A stretch of 34,667 bases of DNA. Origin: a virus. Made by a program: the position numbers and the translations under genes. The notes under the pieces are model-generated. The model ran no database searches, was not told the DNA's origin, and saw only the letters and a list, made by a program, of their open reading frames with translations. The stretch is taken from IMG/VR virus record IMGVR_UViG_3300024346_000260, positions 1 to 34,667 of that record, one strand, 5' to 3'. Below are positions 33,531 to 34,667 of the stretch, piece by piece (positions within the stretch are counted from its first letter, which is position 1; each line of letters begins with the position of its first letter).

Positions 33531-34107
33531 ACTAAGTGCATCATTAATTAATAGCTACTTGTATCACATGAACACACAATCAGAGAACAGTAAAGCTGAT
33601 TTTGTTAATAGATTAAAAGGAATATACACAAGCAACTTCTACTTAAAACGTGGTAAGAAATATGAAAAAGAAGTATCAGCAGGAATGCATAAAAAGATAT
33701 CTGAAAAGATTAATCACTTACCTAAAGAAGTATGGTTGAATGGCGTACTAAAACATCCAAGCTTTATACTAAAATTATCAGGTAAAATGGATGCTTGGGA
33801 TCCAGACAATGGAATCATTTATGACACAAAGCGCGTGGATTCTTACTATGAAGGTAAATATGATGATGATGTTACAATACAACATATATTATATTTCTAC
33901 CTAAACAAAGAAGCTAAGCAATTCATTTATCTAGTTGCGGCTGGTAAAAATGATACAGTAGACAATTATGTAGAACATGTAGTAAAAAGACCTTCAGAGA
34001 AGTATATTAATAAAACCTTACTAGAAACTATAGTCTTGTTTATTAATTATCTAAAATATGAAAACTTGTGGGAAGTTTATACAACTAACCAGAAAGCTAA
34101 ATACTAA
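33508..34107 (+). CDS. Cas4/RecB-like PD-(D/E)XK nuclease
   Basis: I use the GTG at 33508, preceded by CGGAG, because it begins AKKQKYKLSASLINSY, the typical first segment of this fold. The 199-aa protein then shows SGKMDAWD (first catalytic Asp), GIIYDTKR (the D-x-K pair) and QHILYFY (the QxxxY motif of Cas4/RecB-family nucleases). The His-containing first motif seems replaced by KKYEKEV. No iron-sulphur cysteine cluster is visible, unlike Cas4. It probably acts on single- or double-stranded DNA ends in replication or recombination. It marks the change from the structural block to DNA-metabolism genes. A longer in-frame GTG at 33409 is less likely. Function is confident at the fold level. 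Confidence 0.75.
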   Translation: MAKKQKYKLSASLINSYLYHMNTQSENSKADFVNRLKGIYTSNFYLKRGKKYEKEVSAGMHKKISEKINHLPKEVWLNGVLKHPSFILKLSGKMDAWDPDNGIIYDTKRVDSYYEGKYDDDVTIQHILYFYLNKEAKQFIYLVAAGKNDTVDNYVEHVVKRPSEKYINKTLLETIVLFINYLKYENLWEVYTTNQKAKY

Positions 34108-34119
34108 GGAGACTACAAT

Positions 34120-34667
34120 ATGGCACAAGCCTTAAAAATTAATTTTGAGATTGCAGAGTGGATGCAAAAACACATGCATGAGTACAAACGTACCAATGGC
34201 ACAGTAATATGGACAGAGGTATTAGAAGCTCTACAACATAAGTTTGGTAATGATAAAATTACTATGGGTAGAGCACGACATGTGTATCAATCACACATAC
34301 TGAAGCAAGGTAACAAAAAAAAGAAACTGAAGCAAGGTAAGATTTCAATAGGCGACATTGCATTTAAACGTACTGGTGAGACAGGAACTGGTACAGTAAT
34401 TATACCATCAGAACTAAACCCAATGAACTTAGACTTAGACACAATCGTTAAGATCTTTAAACTAGATCTAACTATTTGGGAATGTACAGGCTTTGATTCT
34501 AAAGCATGGCAAACAACAACTAAAGATGAAAACAAACAAGCGAAGCAGACAACAAACTGGTCTATAGCTGCGAAGTTTAAGCTAAGAGCAAAAATATTAG
34601 TAACAGAGAAGTTATTTAAAAACGTATTTGAAAATGCTAAGGTTGAAGGATATGCAGACCGTGGTAA
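34120..34667 (+). CDS. Truncated DNA-binding or DNA-metabolism protein (5' part)
   Basis: The ATG at 34120 behind AAGGAG opens a frame that runs past the window end without a stop (182 codons seen). The first 60 residues form a helical, winged-helix-like region (WMQKHMHEYKRTNG; ITMGRARHVYQSHIL). A Lys-rich linker follows, then GDIAFKRTGETGTGT. The segment FDSKAWQTTTK, then NWSIAAKFKLRAKIL (about 130-165), resembles the N-terminal 'G-[Y/F]-D-x-x-x-W ... N-x-W' region that precedes the metallophosphoesterase of many phage proteins. The catalytic part would lie beyond the window, so that reading is only a possibility. Confidence 0.6.
   Translation, partial: MAQALKINFEIAEWMQKHMHEYKRTNGTVIWTEVLEALQHKFGNDKITMGRARHVYQSHILKQGNKKKKLKQGKISIGDIAFKRTGETGTGTVIIPSELNPMNLDLDTIVKIFKLDLTIWECTGFDSKAWQTTTKDENKQAKQTTNWSIAAKFKLRAKILVTEKLFKNVFENAKVEGYADRG

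Overview
The window is a contiguous stretch of the genome of a tailed, contractile-tail (myovirus-type) bacteriophage. The evidence is a head-to-tail morphogenesis cluster in one orientation: a prohead protease/scaffold, a major capsid protein, neck proteins, tail sheath, tail tube, a tail chaperone pair, tape measure, baseplate hub and wedge proteins, a giant fibre-like protein and the large terminase. The DNA is AT-rich, ribosome-binding sites are strong (AGGAGG/GGAGG), GTG and TTG starts occur, and AGA is the dominant Arg codon. TAA and TAG end nearly all genes and TGA appears once as a stop, so the code looks standard. This suggests a low-GC Gram-positive (Firmicutes-like) host; the sequence does not name it. 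Every supported gene is on the + strand.

Layout. 1-2067: a reverse transcriptase, a cold-shock-domain protein and an unknown 151-aa protein. 2064-5973: a prohead protease fused to scaffold-like domains with a very acidic tail, then the major capsid protein. 5974-9690: a hairpin-rich gap, three neck or connector candidates, sheath and tube, closed by a hairpin terminator. 9691-12982: a structured leader, a T4 gp26-like zinc-ribbon protein whose gene runs into a startless +1-frame ORF (candidate programmed frameshift giving the long tail chaperone), and the tape measure. 12994-17226: two paralogous tube-cap/initiator candidates, a hub and an OB-fold spike. 17251-23979: a 2242-aa protein with 48 short repeats followed by Fn3-like and InlB-B/Flg_new-like modules. 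23993-25659: small proteins including a pentapeptide-repeat protein. 25670-30489: baseplate wedge proteins (gp53-like, gp25-like, gp6/J-like and a gpI-like protein with appended Fn3-like domains) and two small distal baseplate proteins. 30502-34667: large terminase, two unknowns, a Cas4/RecB-like PD-(D/E)XK nuclease and a truncated gene.

How it fits together. The order sheath, tube, gp26-like chaperone, tape measure, tube-cap pair, hub, spike, wedge matches the logic of T4-type tail assembly, although most proteins can be tied to T4 only through motifs and position. T4-type protease sites ([L/I]-x-E followed by A/G) are visible in the capsid protein and inside the protease/scaffold fusion, which allows a concrete maturation model. 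The same 'ITNN' Fn3-like module occurs in the giant protein and in a wedge protein, linking both to a distal adhesive apparatus. No portal, endolysin, holin, integrase, tRNA or CRISPR array is visible here.

Most unusual items: the reverse transcriptase and cold-shock gene directly upstream of the head genes; the higher-order repeat architecture of the giant protein (FFQQ, then FQQ, then FQWQ), with sequence homogenised towards one end; the +1 frameshift candidate; and a receptor-binding-style insert in the tail sheath.
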